Origin: Candidatus Omnitrophota bacterium
Lineage (GTDB): Bacteria; NPL-UPA2; BS750m-G34
DNA length: 34,244 nt
Assembly (NCBI GenBank): GCA_016783345.1
Contig: JADHWT010000002.1
Location: forward strand, 1 to 34,244
Reading direction: 5' to 3'
A model generated the notes under the pieces. It had not been told where the DNA came from. It saw only the letters and a program-made list of their open reading frames with translations, and made no database searches. Positions within the stretch are counted from its first letter, which is position 1. Every line of letters starts with the position of its first letter. Below are positions 9,129-15,495 of the stretch, one piece after another. Position numbers and translations under genes: made by a program.

Positions 9129-9713
9129 CTATGCCTGAAGCCGGCCGCGCTCAATGGTGAGCATGGCCTCAACATTTTTGAGTTCGTTAGTTATTTTAGA
9201 ATCAGTTGGTACGATTTTGAGATATTGGTCAAGGACCTGCCTTGCTTCCTTTAAGTGTCCCTGATGCAGATAGATCTCTCCAAGATTTCGTAAGGCAAGC
9301 GCGTGGTCAGGGACAAGTTTTAATGTGCCGTGCAAATTTTCCATGGCGTCATTGAGCTGGTTCAATTTCAAGTATATCTCACCAAGGCGTAGATGGACCT
9401 GCGGTTGAGGGCCCATTACAGCCAGACTGTCTTCATAGCTGTCAGCCGCATTTTCCAGTTTTTTTATCTTTTCAAAAAAGAAGGCCTTCCACAGAGAGAT
9501 TGCAGCGCAGAAAGTTAAACTGCTCGCAGGTGTTTCCGGCTTTTTAAGTTTTCGTGAGCGTGCCAGTAAAATCCCGCCCCTTGCGTTGCGCAGGTTAGGA
9601 TCAAGTGAAAGCGCAGATTTAAAATGCTGGATGGCGTAGTCATACTGGTTTTTTTCCAGTGCCATAAGCCCTTTTTGATAAGACTGCTCAGCATTTGCTT
9701 TGTTCATTTCCAT
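9129..9713 (-). CDS. TPR-repeat protein
   Basis: A 194-residue protein of tetratricopeptide repeats: a good repeat at about 10-43 (SYQKGLMALEKNQYDYAIQH...), a degenerate one at about 70-103, and two strong ones at about 105-137 and 139-172 (LGEIYLHQGHLKEARQVLDQYLKI). No signal peptide or membrane segment is visible, so it is probably cytoplasmic or bound to the membrane mini-protein encoded just upstream. TPR proteins are scaffolds and no catalytic function can be assigned. Together with the 51-residue ORF it forms the only minus-strand unit in the window, convergent with priA and divergent from the riboflavin operon. Confidence 0.85.
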   Translation of the reverse strand: MEMNKANAEQSYQKGLMALEKNQYDYAIQHFKSALSLDPNLRNARGGILLARSRKLKKPETPASSLTFCAAISLWKAFFFEKIKKLENAADSYEDSLAVMGPQPQVHLRLGEIYLKLNQLNDAMENLHGTLKLVPDHALALRNLGEIYLHQGHLKEARQVLDQYLKIVPTDSKITNELKNVEAMLTIERGRLQA

Positions 9714-9717
9714 TTTA

Positions 9718-9873
9718 TTAAAAAATTAATATAAAAATAATAAGAAGGATGATTAATATGCCCGCGATATATACGGGAGGGATGGGCCTTTTCCCTTTTT
9801 TCCATTCCTTTGATCCAAACAGGAGAAAGAGCGTCCCGTCCAAAAATGTCTTTGCTATTTTCTCTTTATTCAT
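9718..9873 (-). CDS. Small single-pass membrane protein (51 aa), unrecognised
   Basis: A short reading frame immediately upstream of the TPR gene, separated from it by 4 nt. The protein starts MNKEKIAKTFLDGTL, has a basic middle (KEWKKGKRP) and ends in a hydrophobic helix, YIAGILIILLIIFILIF. That is a clean tail-anchor or single transmembrane segment. An in-frame GTG at 9877-9879 would give an N-terminus MEMNK, identical to that of the TPR protein next door. Both possible starts have weak ribosome-binding sites. The close spacing suggests co-translation and perhaps a complex in which this peptide anchors the TPR protein. No family recognised. Confidence 0.55.
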   Translation of the reverse strand: MNKEKIAKTFLDGTLFLLFGSKEWKKGKRPIPPVYIAGILIILLIIFILIF

Positions 9874-9880
9874 TTCCACT

Positions 9881-9945
9881 TACAAGCAAATCGCCTCTGG
9901 CGATAACATATAGTGGTTGGAATTGTCTTTTGAAATTTCATACCA
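9881..9945 (-). repeat. Repeat C, copy 1 (likely decayed 5' end of a gene)
   Basis: Read on the minus strand this matches bases 15408-15484: shared blocks are TGGTATG, AATTTCAAA, ATTCCAACCACT, GTTATCGC, GCGATTT and CTTGT in the same order. Copy 2 has an extra 11 or so bases in the middle. A merged reading gives a peptide like IPTTENHIEVIARGDLLV, which resembles the start of some NUDIX hydrolases, but this copy is interrupted. It lies directly upstream of the 51-residue ORF. It contains the small hairpin TCGCC/GGCGA at 9891-9903. Confidence 0.55.
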
Positions 9946-9996
9946 TTAAATAATAACACAAAAAGATAGATTTTGCCACATATATTTTTAATTTTC

Positions 9997-10024
9997 TTGA
10001 CATAGAAAGGATAGGTGATAGAAT
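9997..10024 (+). promoter_or_regulatory. Sigma-70-like promoter of the riboflavin operon
   Basis: TTGACA (9997-10002), a 16-nt spacer and TAGAAT (10019-10024). The expected transcription start near 10031 sits exactly at the 5' edge of the FMN riboswitch P1 stem, which strongly supports the call. Confidence 0.8.
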
Positions 10025-10031
10025 TAAAGTG

Positions 10032-10180
10032 TTCTTCAGGGCAGGGTGAAATTCCCGACCGGCGGTAAAAGCCCGCCAGCCCCGAACCAGATTTGGTTCA
10101 GGGCAGACCCGTTGGAATTACGGGGCCGACAGTAAGCCCCCGCATCAGTAAAGGGGGATAAAGTCTGGATGAAAGAAGAA
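10032..10180 (+). ncRNA. FMN riboswitch (RFN element)
   Basis: Closing stem P1 is TTCTTC (10032-10037) with GAAGAA (10175-10180). Between them are the conserved RFN segments: AGGGCAGGGTGAAATTCCC, GACCGGCGGTAAAAGCCCGC, a variable hairpin GAACCA/TGGTTC, GACCCGTTGGAATTACGG, GCCGACAGTAAGCCC and the closing GTCTGGATGAAAGAAGAA. FMN binding is expected to reduce expression of the riboflavin genes downstream. The terminator at 10195 is the likely expression platform. Confidence 0.96.
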
Positions 10181-10194
10181 AGAATAGAATTCTG

Positions 10195-10220
10195 CCCGAA
10201 GATAACCTTCGGGTTTTTTT
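10195..10220 (+). terminator. Riboswitch-controlled intrinsic terminator abutting ribE
   Basis: CCCGAAG (10195-10201), loop ATAAC, CTTCGGG (10207-10213), then T7 (10214-10220). The ribE ATG begins at the very next base. With FMN bound, transcription should stop here. Because the terminator occupies the place of a Shine-Dalgarno sequence, ribE has no visible ribosome-binding site. Confidence 0.85.
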
Positions 10221-10856
10221 ATGTTTACCGGATTAATTGAAGAAACAGGCGAGATAAATAGCCTCAGGACCGAGACTGCAGGCAGGGCCCTGTTTGTAAG
10301 GGGTGAAGAGGTCACTAAGTCTTTAAAGATTGGCGAGAGCGTTGCTGTAGACGGCGTATGTCTTACAGTTACAGAGATTAAAAAAAATATATTTAAGGTC
10401 TTTCTAAGTCATGAAACCCTTGCGTGCACTAATCTCGGAAAAGCAAGAATCGGGACTAAGGTAAATCTCGAGAGGGCAATAGCCTTTGGCGATAGAATGG
10501 GCGGTCATCTTGTTACAGGGCATATTGATGCCATCGGCAGGATTGTCACGATCAGGAGGCTTTCTAAAACTTTTGAGATAGAGATAGATATACCGAAGGA
10601 TGACTTACGTCTTGTCGTGCCTAAAGGTTCTATTGCCGTTGACGGCGTGAGCATGACCATTGCCTCACTTAAAAATACTATAATAAAAATAGTTATCATC
10701 CCTCACACGGCAGCGATGACAACCCTTGGAAGAAAAAAGAGGGCTCAAGGTGACAAGGTAAATTTAGAATATGATATAATCGGGAAATATGTGCAAAAAT
10801 TGGGACTGACTCCGAAGGTGTCTGTCCCTTTTTTGCGGAAAGCTAATGAAATTTAA
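10221..10856 (+). CDS. ribE: Riboflavin synthase, alpha chain
   Basis: Dismutates two 6,7-dimethyl-8-ribityllumazine to riboflavin plus the pyrimidine precursor. The start [12 protein letters not shown] is the family hallmark. Two lumazine-binding repeats follow, each with the [10 protein letters not shown] / [10 protein letters not shown] signature (about 43-52 and 138-147). At 211 residues the protein carries about 17 C-terminal residues beyond the usual GKYV end. That tail is encoded by the hairpin element at 10793-10836. There is no Shine-Dalgarno sequence: the terminator T-run abuts the ATG. The gene overlaps ribBA by 11 nt. Confidence 0.95.
   Translation: MFTGLIEETGEINSLRTETAGRALFVRGEEVTKSLKIGESVAVDGVCLTVTEIKKNIFKVFLSHETLACTNLGKARIGTKVNLERAIAFGDRMGGHLVTGHIDAIGRIVTIRRLSKTFEIEIDIPKDDLRLVVPKGSIAVDGVSMTIASLKNTIIKIVIIPHTAAMTTLGRKKRAQGDKVNLEYDIIGKYVQKLGLTPKVSVPFLRKANEI
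10793..10836 (+). repeat. Repeat D: hairpin element inside the 3' end of ribE
   Basis: GGGACTGACTCC (10802-10813), loop GAA, GGTGTCTGTCCC (10817-10828): 10 of 12 positions pair, with two symmetric T-T mismatches. It is flanked by GCAAAAA on the left and TTTTTTGC on the right, which also pair. It looks like a bidirectional terminator or REP-type palindrome and is translated as the ribE tail. The 14 bases GCAAAAATTGGGAC recur at 13858-13871, at the end of the PHP gene. Confidence 0.65.
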
Positions 10857-12039
10857 TTCCATTGCTGAAATAATAGCGGACATAAAGAAAGGCCGTCTTG
10901 TCATTATTGTAGATGATGAGGCCAGGGAAAACGAGGGGGACCTCATTATGGCTGCCTCTCGTGTAACCCCTAAGAAGATCAATTTTATGGCTACATTTGG
11001 CCGCGGACTTATCTGCACGCCACTCACTGGTGATAGACTCGATAGCCTCGGCTTAAAGGCTATGGTAGAAAATAATACTGAGAGGATGGATACAGCCTTT
11101 ACTATCTCTGTTGATGCAAAAAAAGGTGTAACTACCGGTATATCTGCCCATGACAGGGCTCTTACTATAAAGACCTTACTTAATCCAAAGACAACTCCTG
11201 ATGACCTTGCCAGGCCCGGCCATATATTTCCTATACGGGCGAAGGAAGGAGGAGTCCTCACCAGGTCCGGTCATAGTGAGGCTTCAGTAGACCTTGCCAG
11301 ACTTGCCGGACTTTACCCTGCAGGAGTTATATGCGAGATTATGAATGAGGATGGGACAATGGCAAGGACCCCGGACCTCATCAGATTCAGCCGCAGACAC
11401 GGACTTAAGATTAGCACTATTACCGACCTTATTAGTTACAGGAGCCGTAAGGAGAAATTAGTCAGGCGTCTGGTTAGTGTGAAACTGCCTACTAACTTTG
11501 GCGATTTTAAATTGGTAGTCTATGAGGCATCGGTTGGAGAGAGTCCGCATCTTGCCCTGGTCAAGGGAGATGTGAGGGGTAAGAAAAACGTTATGGTCAG
11601 GGTCCATTCTGAATGTCTCACAGGAGATGTCTTTCATTCTAAGCGTTGTGATTGCGGTGACCAGCTCAGGGAATCCCTTCGTATAATTTCAGATGTCGGG
11701 TGTGGAGTCCTTGTCTATATGCGGCAGGAAGGAAGGGGTATCGGGCTTAGAGAAAAACTCAAGGCCTATGGTCTTCAGGAAAAAGGGCTCGATACAGTTG
11801 AGGCCAATATAAAACTCGGGTTTGCACCGGACCTTAGGGACTATGGTCTTGGCGCGCAGATTTTAGTAGATCTGGGACTTAGTTCTATCCAGCTTTTAAC
11901 AAATAATCCCAGGAAGATAGTCGGCCTTAGCGGATATGGGCTTAAGGTGACAAAACGCATCCCGATTAAAATCAAGCCGCATCGTTTTAATATGCATTAT
12001 TTAAAGACAAAGGAAGAAAAGTTAGGACATTTACTTTAG
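10846..12039 (+). CDS. ribBA: Bifunctional DHBP synthase / GTP cyclohydrolase II
   Basis: Makes both riboflavin precursors: 3,4-dihydroxy-2-butanone 4-phosphate from ribulose 5-phosphate (N-terminal half) and the pyrimidine from GTP (C-terminal half). The RibB half (about 1-200) shows [15 protein letters not shown] (23-37), a [12 protein letters not shown] block (142-153; usually GHTEA) and [11 protein letters not shown]. The RibA half shows the zinc ligands C257, C268 and C270 in [14 protein letters not shown], then RQEGRGIGL. At 397 residues the length is standard. The ATG lies inside the ribE 3' end with only a weak GCGGAAAG upstream, so translational coupling is likely. Element A1 separates it from ribH. 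Confidence 0.96.
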   Translation: MKFNSIAEIIADIKKGRLVIIVDDEARENEGDLIMAASRVTPKKINFMATFGRGLICTPLTGDRLDSLGLKAMVENNTERMDTAFTISVDAKKGVTTGISAHDRALTIKTLLNPKTTPDDLARPGHIFPIRAKEGGVLTRSGHSEASVDLARLAGLYPAGVICEIMNEDGTMARTPDLIRFSRRHGLKISTITDLISYRSRKEKLVRRLVSVKLPTNFGDFKLVVYEASVGESPHLALVKGDVRGKKNVMVRVHSECLTGDVFHSKRCDCGDQLRESLRIISDVGCGVLVYMRQEGRGIGLREKLKAYGLQEKGLDTVEANIKLGFAPDLRDYGLGAQILVDLGLSSIQLLTNNPRKIVGLSGYGLKVTKRIPIKIKPHRFNMHYLKTKEEKLGHLL

Positions 12040-12058
12040 TGTATAGTGAATGGTAGAT

Positions 12059-12146
12059 GTCCCTTGTCGCAGAAGATGTTGCGACTTCGGGATCAATTCG
12101 ACCATACAATTTATGTACACGTTGTTTCATAAATTGTGGTCTCATT
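12059..12146 (+). ncRNA. Element A, copy 1: structured leader before ribH
   Basis: Two consecutive hairpins. Hairpin 1: TCCC (12060) and GTCGC (12066) pair with GCGAC (12081) and GGGA (12089) around the loop AGAAGATGTT; this is the shortest version, lacking the inner stem seen in the other copies. Hairpin 2: GACC (12100) and ACAATTTATG (12106-12115) pair with CATAAATTGT (12128-12137) and GGTC (12138). It ends in CTCATT, then GAAAGGAGG and the ribH ATG. A TATAGT at 12042 could serve as a -10 box. Same architecture at 17501, 26489 and 29906. Confidence 0.75.
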
Positions 12147-12159
12147 GAAAGGAGGACGT

Positions 12160-12630
12160 ATGGTAAAGGTTATAGAAGGAGAATTGGTAGTCAAGGGAAA
12201 GAGGTTCGGCTTAGTGCTCAGTCGCTTCAATGATTTTATTACCCAGCGGCTCAAGGATGGCGCAGTGGACACACTGCTCCGGCATGGGGTAAAAGATGGA
12301 GAGATTGAGATGGCCTGGGTTCCGGGTTCGTTTGAGATACCGGCTATAGCATTAAAAATGGCCAGGACCGGTCGCTATGATGCTATACTATGTCTCGGGT
12401 GTGTGATCAGAGGTGATACCCCGCATTTTGATTATATAGCGTCAGAGGTAGCTAAAGGCATAGCCCAGATTAACCTCACAACCCCTATCCCTGCTATATT
12501 CGGAATCATCACCGCTGATACTATTGAGCAGGCTGTGGAGAGGGCCGGGACCAAGGCAGGAAATAAAGGCAGGGACGCCGCCCTTTCTGCTATAGAGATG
12601 GTGAATTTGTATAGCAAGATTAAAAAATAG
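12160..12630 (+). CDS. ribH: 6,7-dimethyl-8-ribityllumazine synthase
   Basis: Penultimate riboflavin step; normally forms icosahedral shells. Signature blocks are [40 protein letters not shown] and [19 protein letters not shown] start it at ATG 12160, 4 nt after a perfect GGAGG, giving a 156-residue protein of normal length. An upstream in-frame GTG at 12136 would lie inside element A hairpin 2 and is unlikely. The gene is separated from ribBA by element A1, so it may be controlled independently of the FMN riboswitch. Confidence 0.96.
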   Translation: MVKVIEGELVVKGKRFGLVLSRFNDFITQRLKDGAVDTLLRHGVKDGEIEMAWVPGSFEIPAIALKMARTGRYDAILCLGCVIRGDTPHFDYIASEVAKGIAQINLTTPIPAIFGIITADTIEQAVERAGTKAGNKGRDAALSAIEMVNLYSKIKK

Positions 12631-12640
12631 TTAATGACTT

Positions 12641-13048
12641 ATGGGAAAGCGCAGAATAGCCAGGGAACTGGCATTAAAGATTCTCTATCAAGTAGAGATA
12701 AGCGGGAGTCCTCTGGAATCAGTCTTTACTGATTTTTGGGAAAATCATGTCTATCAATCTGAGATACGGGGGTTTACCGAGAGTCTTGCTAAAGGGGCTG
12801 TAGAGCATCGGGAAGATATTGACAAAAAAATTTCAACATATGCGGATAACTGGGACATGTCCCGTATGGCTATAATAGACAGGGTGCTTCTCCGCCTGGC
12901 TGCTTATGAAATTCAATATCGAGATGACATACCGCATGCAGTCAGTATTAATGAGGCATTGGAGATAGCCAAGAAATACAGCACCGGTGAGTCAAGCCGT
13001 TTTATCAATGGTGTGCTGGACAGAGTGGCCAAGGAACAAAAAGGTTGA
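12641..13048 (+). CDS. nusB: Transcription antitermination factor NusB
   Basis: An all-helical RNA-binding protein that works with NusE (S10) on rRNA leader boxA. At 135 residues it shows RIARELALKILYQVEISG at the N-terminus, the conserved NWDMSRMAIIDRVLLRLAAYEI in the second half, and the C-terminal INEALEIAKKYSTGESSRFINGVLD. The ribH-nusB order is a very common bacterial pairing. The stop codon overlaps the TTG start of the next gene (TTGA). Confidence 0.96.
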   Translation: MGKRRIARELALKILYQVEISGSPLESVFTDFWENHVYQSEIRGFTESLAKGAVEHREDIDKKISTYADNWDMSRMAIIDRVLLRLAAYEIQYRDDIPHAVSINEALEIAKKYSTGESSRFINGVLDRVAKEQKG

Positions 13049-13914
13049 AATCAAAATTTGTTGACCTTCATGTCCACACCACTTTTTCCGATAGCACCTT
13101 TACCCCGGCTGAGGTAATAAAGGCAGCTCAGGAACAAGGACTATCTGCCTTAGGTATTACCGATCATGACAGCGTGTCTTCTCTAACAGTTATAACTGAG
13201 TTAGGAGAGAAGGAAGGAATAGAGATTGTCCCCGGAGTGGAACTTAGTGCCGAGGAGAAAGGACGGGAGATTCATATCCTCGGTTATTATATTTCATTGG
13301 AAGAGGACTGGTTCAGGAAAAAATTGGCAGAGTTCTCGCATGCCAGAGAAGAGAGGGCACGGGAAATTACCAGGCGCTTAAATAGAATAGGGATTGATCT
13401 TGATTTTGCGATTGTTAAAGAGATATCCGGTGAGGGCGCAGTTGGCCGGATGCATATCGCAAGGGCACTGGTGAGAGCCGGATATGTCAAACACCCCCAA
13501 TCAGCCTTCCGTCTCTATTTAGGTGAAGGTAAACCCGCCTATGTCAAAAAATTTCCTCTAACCGTTGGTGAGGCTATTGAGATGATAAAATCTCTTAAAG
13601 GCATATCTTCTCTTGCGCATCCCGGCCTTTTAAAAGATAACGACCTTATCCTGGATATCATTAAATCAGGTATAGATGGGCTTGAGGTTTTTCACCTCGA
13701 CCACAGCAACACAAAAATTAACAATTTTTTGGAATTGGCCTCTACACATAAACTCCTTGTTACAGGGGGTTCAGACTGCCACGGCCTTGGTAAAGGCAAG
13801 CAATTACTCGGTAAGATAAAACTCCCATATAAATATCTCACTGCTTTAAAGGAACGAGCAAAAATTGGGACACATAATGCAGCGCCTATTCTTGATCCGT
13901 CACGGAGAAACTGA
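13045..13914 (+). CDS. PHP-domain phosphoesterase (TrpH/YciV-like)
   Basis: The metal-dependent PHP fold shows DLHVHTTFSDSTFTPAEV at the N-terminus (His at 9 and 11), ITDHDSVSSL around 38-47, a mid-protein SLAHPGLL and a C-terminal GGSDCHG. Members of this subfamily hydrolyse 3',5'-nucleoside bisphosphates and trim RNA 5' ends (RNase AM). The exact substrate cannot be read from the sequence. The start is TTG overlapping the nusB stop, with AAGG repeats upstream. The last ~15 residues are encoded by a half copy of repeat D (13858-13871) and overlap the next gene by 38 nt. Confidence 0.85.
   Translation: MKSKFVDLHVHTTFSDSTFTPAEVIKAAQEQGLSALGITDHDSVSSLTVITELGEKEGIEIVPGVELSAEEKGREIHILGYYISLEEDWFRKKLAEFSHAREERAREITRRLNRIGIDLDFAIVKEISGEGAVGRMHIARALVRAGYVKHPQSAFRLYLGEGKPAYVKKFPLTVGEAIEMIKSLKGISSLAHPGLLKDNDLILDIIKSGIDGLEVFHLDHSNTKINNFLELASTHKLLVTGGSDCHGLGKGKQLLGKIKLPYKYLTALKERAKIGTHNAAPILDPSRRN
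13858..13871 (+). repeat. Repeat D half-element at the 3' end of the PHP gene
   Basis: GCAAAAATTGGGAC is identical over 14 nt to the left arm of the hairpin at 10793-10806. The right arm is absent. Both copies lie in the last codons of a gene and at the start region of the following overlapping gene. Confidence 0.5.
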
Positions 13915-14479
13915 CGGCACAGCAAAAAGAAAATTTATGGGTAAGGTAGATATGCCTTTGAACAAAAAGGGACGGAGAGACGCAGGACTCCTTGCTGATA
14001 GATTAAAGGATGAAAAAATAACAGCCTTTTATACAAGCCCTTTAAAGAGAACTTTGGAGACTGCTAAAATTCTGAAACAATTTCACAATGCGCCGTTAAA
14101 AAAGCAGAAGGCATTCGAGGAGATACGGTTTGGAAAGTGGGAGGGGCTGACCCTGGATGAGATTTATAAAAAAGATAAGACCCTCTGCCGGAGGTGGTTT
14201 ACCGACCTTGAGAATTTTACCATGCCTCGAGGAGAAAGCGTCAAGGCCATGCAGGACAGGGTAATAAAAGGCTGGAAAGCGATACTTTCACGTCACCCTA
14301 AAGGGACAGTTGCTATTGTTACCCATGGCGGTCCTATCCGGATATTCCTCTGTTATTTCCTGAGCCTGGATCTCTCCTTTTTCTGGAAGGTAAGGTTCGA
14401 CACCGTTTCCTTAACTATTCTCACTTTTTCCAAAGGCTCCACAACCCTCACGCTCCTGAACGACACCTGCCATAAGTAA
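13877..14479 (+). CDS. Histidine phosphatase (phosphoglycerate mutase / alpha-ribazole phosphatase family)
   Basis: The phosphohistidine motif LIRHGET sits at residues 6-12, with SPLKRTLETA and the second histidine in VTHGGP. At 200 residues from ATG 13877 the length is right; a TTG at 13865 would add four residues but has no support. The family includes cofactor-dependent phosphoglycerate mutases and CobC, the alpha-ribazole phosphatase of cobamide assembly. cobU lies 2.5 kb downstream, so CobC is possible, but sequence alone does not decide. The last codons (LLNDTCHK) contain a 15-nt sequence repeated at 15297. Confidence 0.85.
   Translation: MQRLFLIRHGETDGTAKRKFMGKVDMPLNKKGRRDAGLLADRLKDEKITAFYTSPLKRTLETAKILKQFHNAPLKKQKAFEEIRFGKWEGLTLDEIYKKDKTLCRRWFTDLENFTMPRGESVKAMQDRVIKGWKAILSRHPKGTVAIVTHGGPIRIFLCYFLSLDLSFFWKVRFDTVSLTILTFSKGSTTLTLLNDTCHK
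14459..14473 (+). repeat. 15-nt direct repeat, left copy
   Basis: AACGACACCTGCCAT at the 3' end of the histidine phosphatase gene, repeated exactly at 15297-15311, 838 nt away. The two copies bracket the AT-rich toxin-antitoxin-like island. It looks like an insertion footprint or a partial 3'-end duplication. Confidence 0.5.
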
Positions 14480-14582
14480 TTCCCCAATTTCAATCCCCAA
14501 AACGTCGGTAAAATTTTTTATGTGCATCTTGAGACCATGGACCCGCGTTTCTCATTTTTCACCATAAAAGATTTTAATTGTT

Positions 14583-14611
14583 TTGAGAACAAAATTATGA
14601 TAAGATTATAA
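14583..14611 (+). promoter_or_regulatory. Putative promoter of the DUF4258/zinc-finger pair
   Basis: TTGAGA (14583-14588), 17-nt spacer, TTATAA (14606-14611), 37 nt before the first gene. The -35 box lies within a small inverted repeat TTGTT-TTGAG-AACAA (14578-14592) that could be an autoregulatory operator. The rest of 14480-14577 is AT-rich with no gene that I can see. Confidence 0.45.
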
Positions 14612-14647
14612 GTATATTATGAGGTTATTGTGGCTAGAGAATAGAGA

Positions 14648-14962
14648 ATGATAGATAAAATTCGACAAGCTTTTAGAGAAAGACGATATGAATATAGTTT
14701 ACACGCTGTTGACCAAAGCATTTTGCGCTATATCCTTAGCAAGGAAGTTGAGGAAGTGATTGATAATGGGGAGATAATAGAAGATTATCCTGAAGATAAA
14801 TATGGTTCTAGTTGTTTAATTTATGGAACAACTATTCAAGGCAGGTCTTTACATATTCAATGTTCATATCCTTCAAGGCCGAAAATAAAGATTATTACAT
14901 TGTATCAACCAGATCCAAAAGATTGGATAGACTATAAGAAGAGGAGGGAAGAGAAAAAATGA
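14648..14962 (+). CDS. DUF4258 protein, likely toxin-like partner
   Basis: A 104-residue basic protein with the DUF4258 pattern: YEYSLHAVDQSILRYI near the N-terminus, EVEEVIDNGEIIEDYPEDKYGSS in the middle, and a C-terminal IITLYQPDPKDWIDYKKRR. DUF4258 proteins are often paired with a small zinc-finger protein in an arrangement like MqsR/MqsA or BrnT-type toxin-antitoxin modules. A toxin role is inferred from that pairing and not shown here. The stop overlaps the next start by ATGA. The codon usage looks more A/T-rich than that of the housekeeping neighbours, consistent with acquisition. Confidence 0.75.
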   Translation: MIDKIRQAFRERRYEYSLHAVDQSILRYILSKEVEEVIDNGEIIEDYPEDKYGSSCLIYGTTIQGRSLHIQCSYPSRPKIKIITLYQPDPKDWIDYKKRREEKK

Positions 14963-15186
14963 AGTGTGATCTTTGCGGAGGAAGAGTAAGCGAAGAGAAA
15001 ATCAGTTATACTCTATTCTATGAAGGGCATTGGATTATTGTAGAAAATGTCCCAGCTAAAGTCTGTAATCAATGTGGTGAAAAGCTATTTGACGCGGATA
15101 CAGTAGATCGCCTTCAGGCTACTATTTGGAAAAAGCAAAAACCCGAAAGAAAAATAGAAACACCGGTCTTTAATCTTGCTCATTAG
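14959..15186 (+). CDS. YgiT-type (MqsA N-terminal) zinc-finger protein
   Basis: At 75 residues it has two CxxC knuckles, CDLCGG (3-8) and CNQCGEKLF, separated by the usual YEGHWIIVENVPAKV strand region, as in the N-terminal zinc domain of the MqsA antitoxin. The C-terminal helix-turn-helix of full MqsA is missing, so DNA binding, if any, must work differently. It is coupled to the DUF4258 gene by a 4-nt ATGA overlap. It is probably the antitoxin or inhibitor of that protein (inference). Confidence 0.75.
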   Translation: MKCDLCGGRVSEEKISYTLFYEGHWIIVENVPAKVCNQCGEKLFDADTVDRLQATIWKKQKPERKIETPVFNLAH

Positions 15187-15296
15187 TGAAGAAGAAACTT
15201 TTTTGCTTTTTTCGTTCCTTAAAATCAAGCAAAATTTTATAGCTGAGGTCAGACTTTTTTCCATACCCCTATACCACCATAAACGATACAATTCTC

Positions 15297-15311
15297 AACG
15301 ACACCTGCCAT
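15297..15311 (+). repeat. 15-nt direct repeat, right copy
   Basis: AACGACACCTGCCAT again, here followed by GGTGTC so that GACACC/GGTGTC also forms a 6-bp hairpin (15300-15317). The surrounding 15187-15335 has no convincing gene; it is AT-rich sequence that could hold decayed gene remnants. Confidence 0.5.
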
Positions 15312-15335
15312 GGTGTCAGAACACTCTAAATTTTT

Positions 15336-15365
15336 TTTACAAATTTTATAAGTACGTGGTATAAT
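15336..15365 (+). promoter_or_regulatory. Putative promoter upstream of the secreted-protein gene
   Basis: TTTACA (15336-15341), 18-nt spacer, TATAAT (15360-15365). Downstream come an AGGAG with a mini-ORF (15389) and the secreted-protein gene at 15496. Confidence 0.6.
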
Positions 15366-15388
15366 AAAGAAAAATCCAGGAGAATGAT

Positions 15389-15445
15389 ATGGCAAAGCGG
15401 GAATTTATGGTATGGAATTTCAAAGATGATTATTCCAACCACTGA
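15389..15445 (+). pseudogene. Mini-ORF (18 aa) leading into repeat C, probably a decayed gene start
   Basis: An excellent AGGAG (15378-15382) 6 nt before ATG gives MAKREFMVWNFKDDYSNH and a stop. A second frame beginning at 15426 continues for 20 residues with IPTTENHIEVIAERF to 15488. Together they look like the frameshifted N-terminus of one protein, similar in feel to NUDIX hydrolase starts (weak, from memory of the family). It could alternatively be a short upstream ORF acting on the secreted-protein gene, whose ATG is 51 nt downstream. Confidence 0.4.
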
Positions 15446-15484
15446 AAATCATATTGAAGTTATCGCGGAGCGATTTTCTTGTGA
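15408..15484 (+). repeat. Repeat C, copy 2
   Basis: Matches the minus-strand copy at 9881-9945 in ordered blocks (TGGTATG, AATTTCAAA, ATTCCAACCACT, GTTATCGC, GCGATTT, CTTGT). Each copy sits just upstream of a small gene with a membrane or export segment. Confidence 0.55.
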
Positions 15485-15495
15485 ATAGAGGTACT

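Noticed and set aside
12136..12159. Upstream GTG start for ribH
   Set aside because: It would place the start in the 3' arm of element A hairpin 2; the ATG at 12160 has a perfect ribosome-binding site and the normal N-terminus.
12847..12862. Palindrome GGGACATGTCCC in nusB
   Set aside because: It falls in the codons of the conserved NWDMSRMA motif and is explained by coding constraint.
15454..15495. Upstream start for the exported protein
   Set aside because: It would bury the signal peptide; the ATG at 15496 has AGAGG and gives a canonical export signal.
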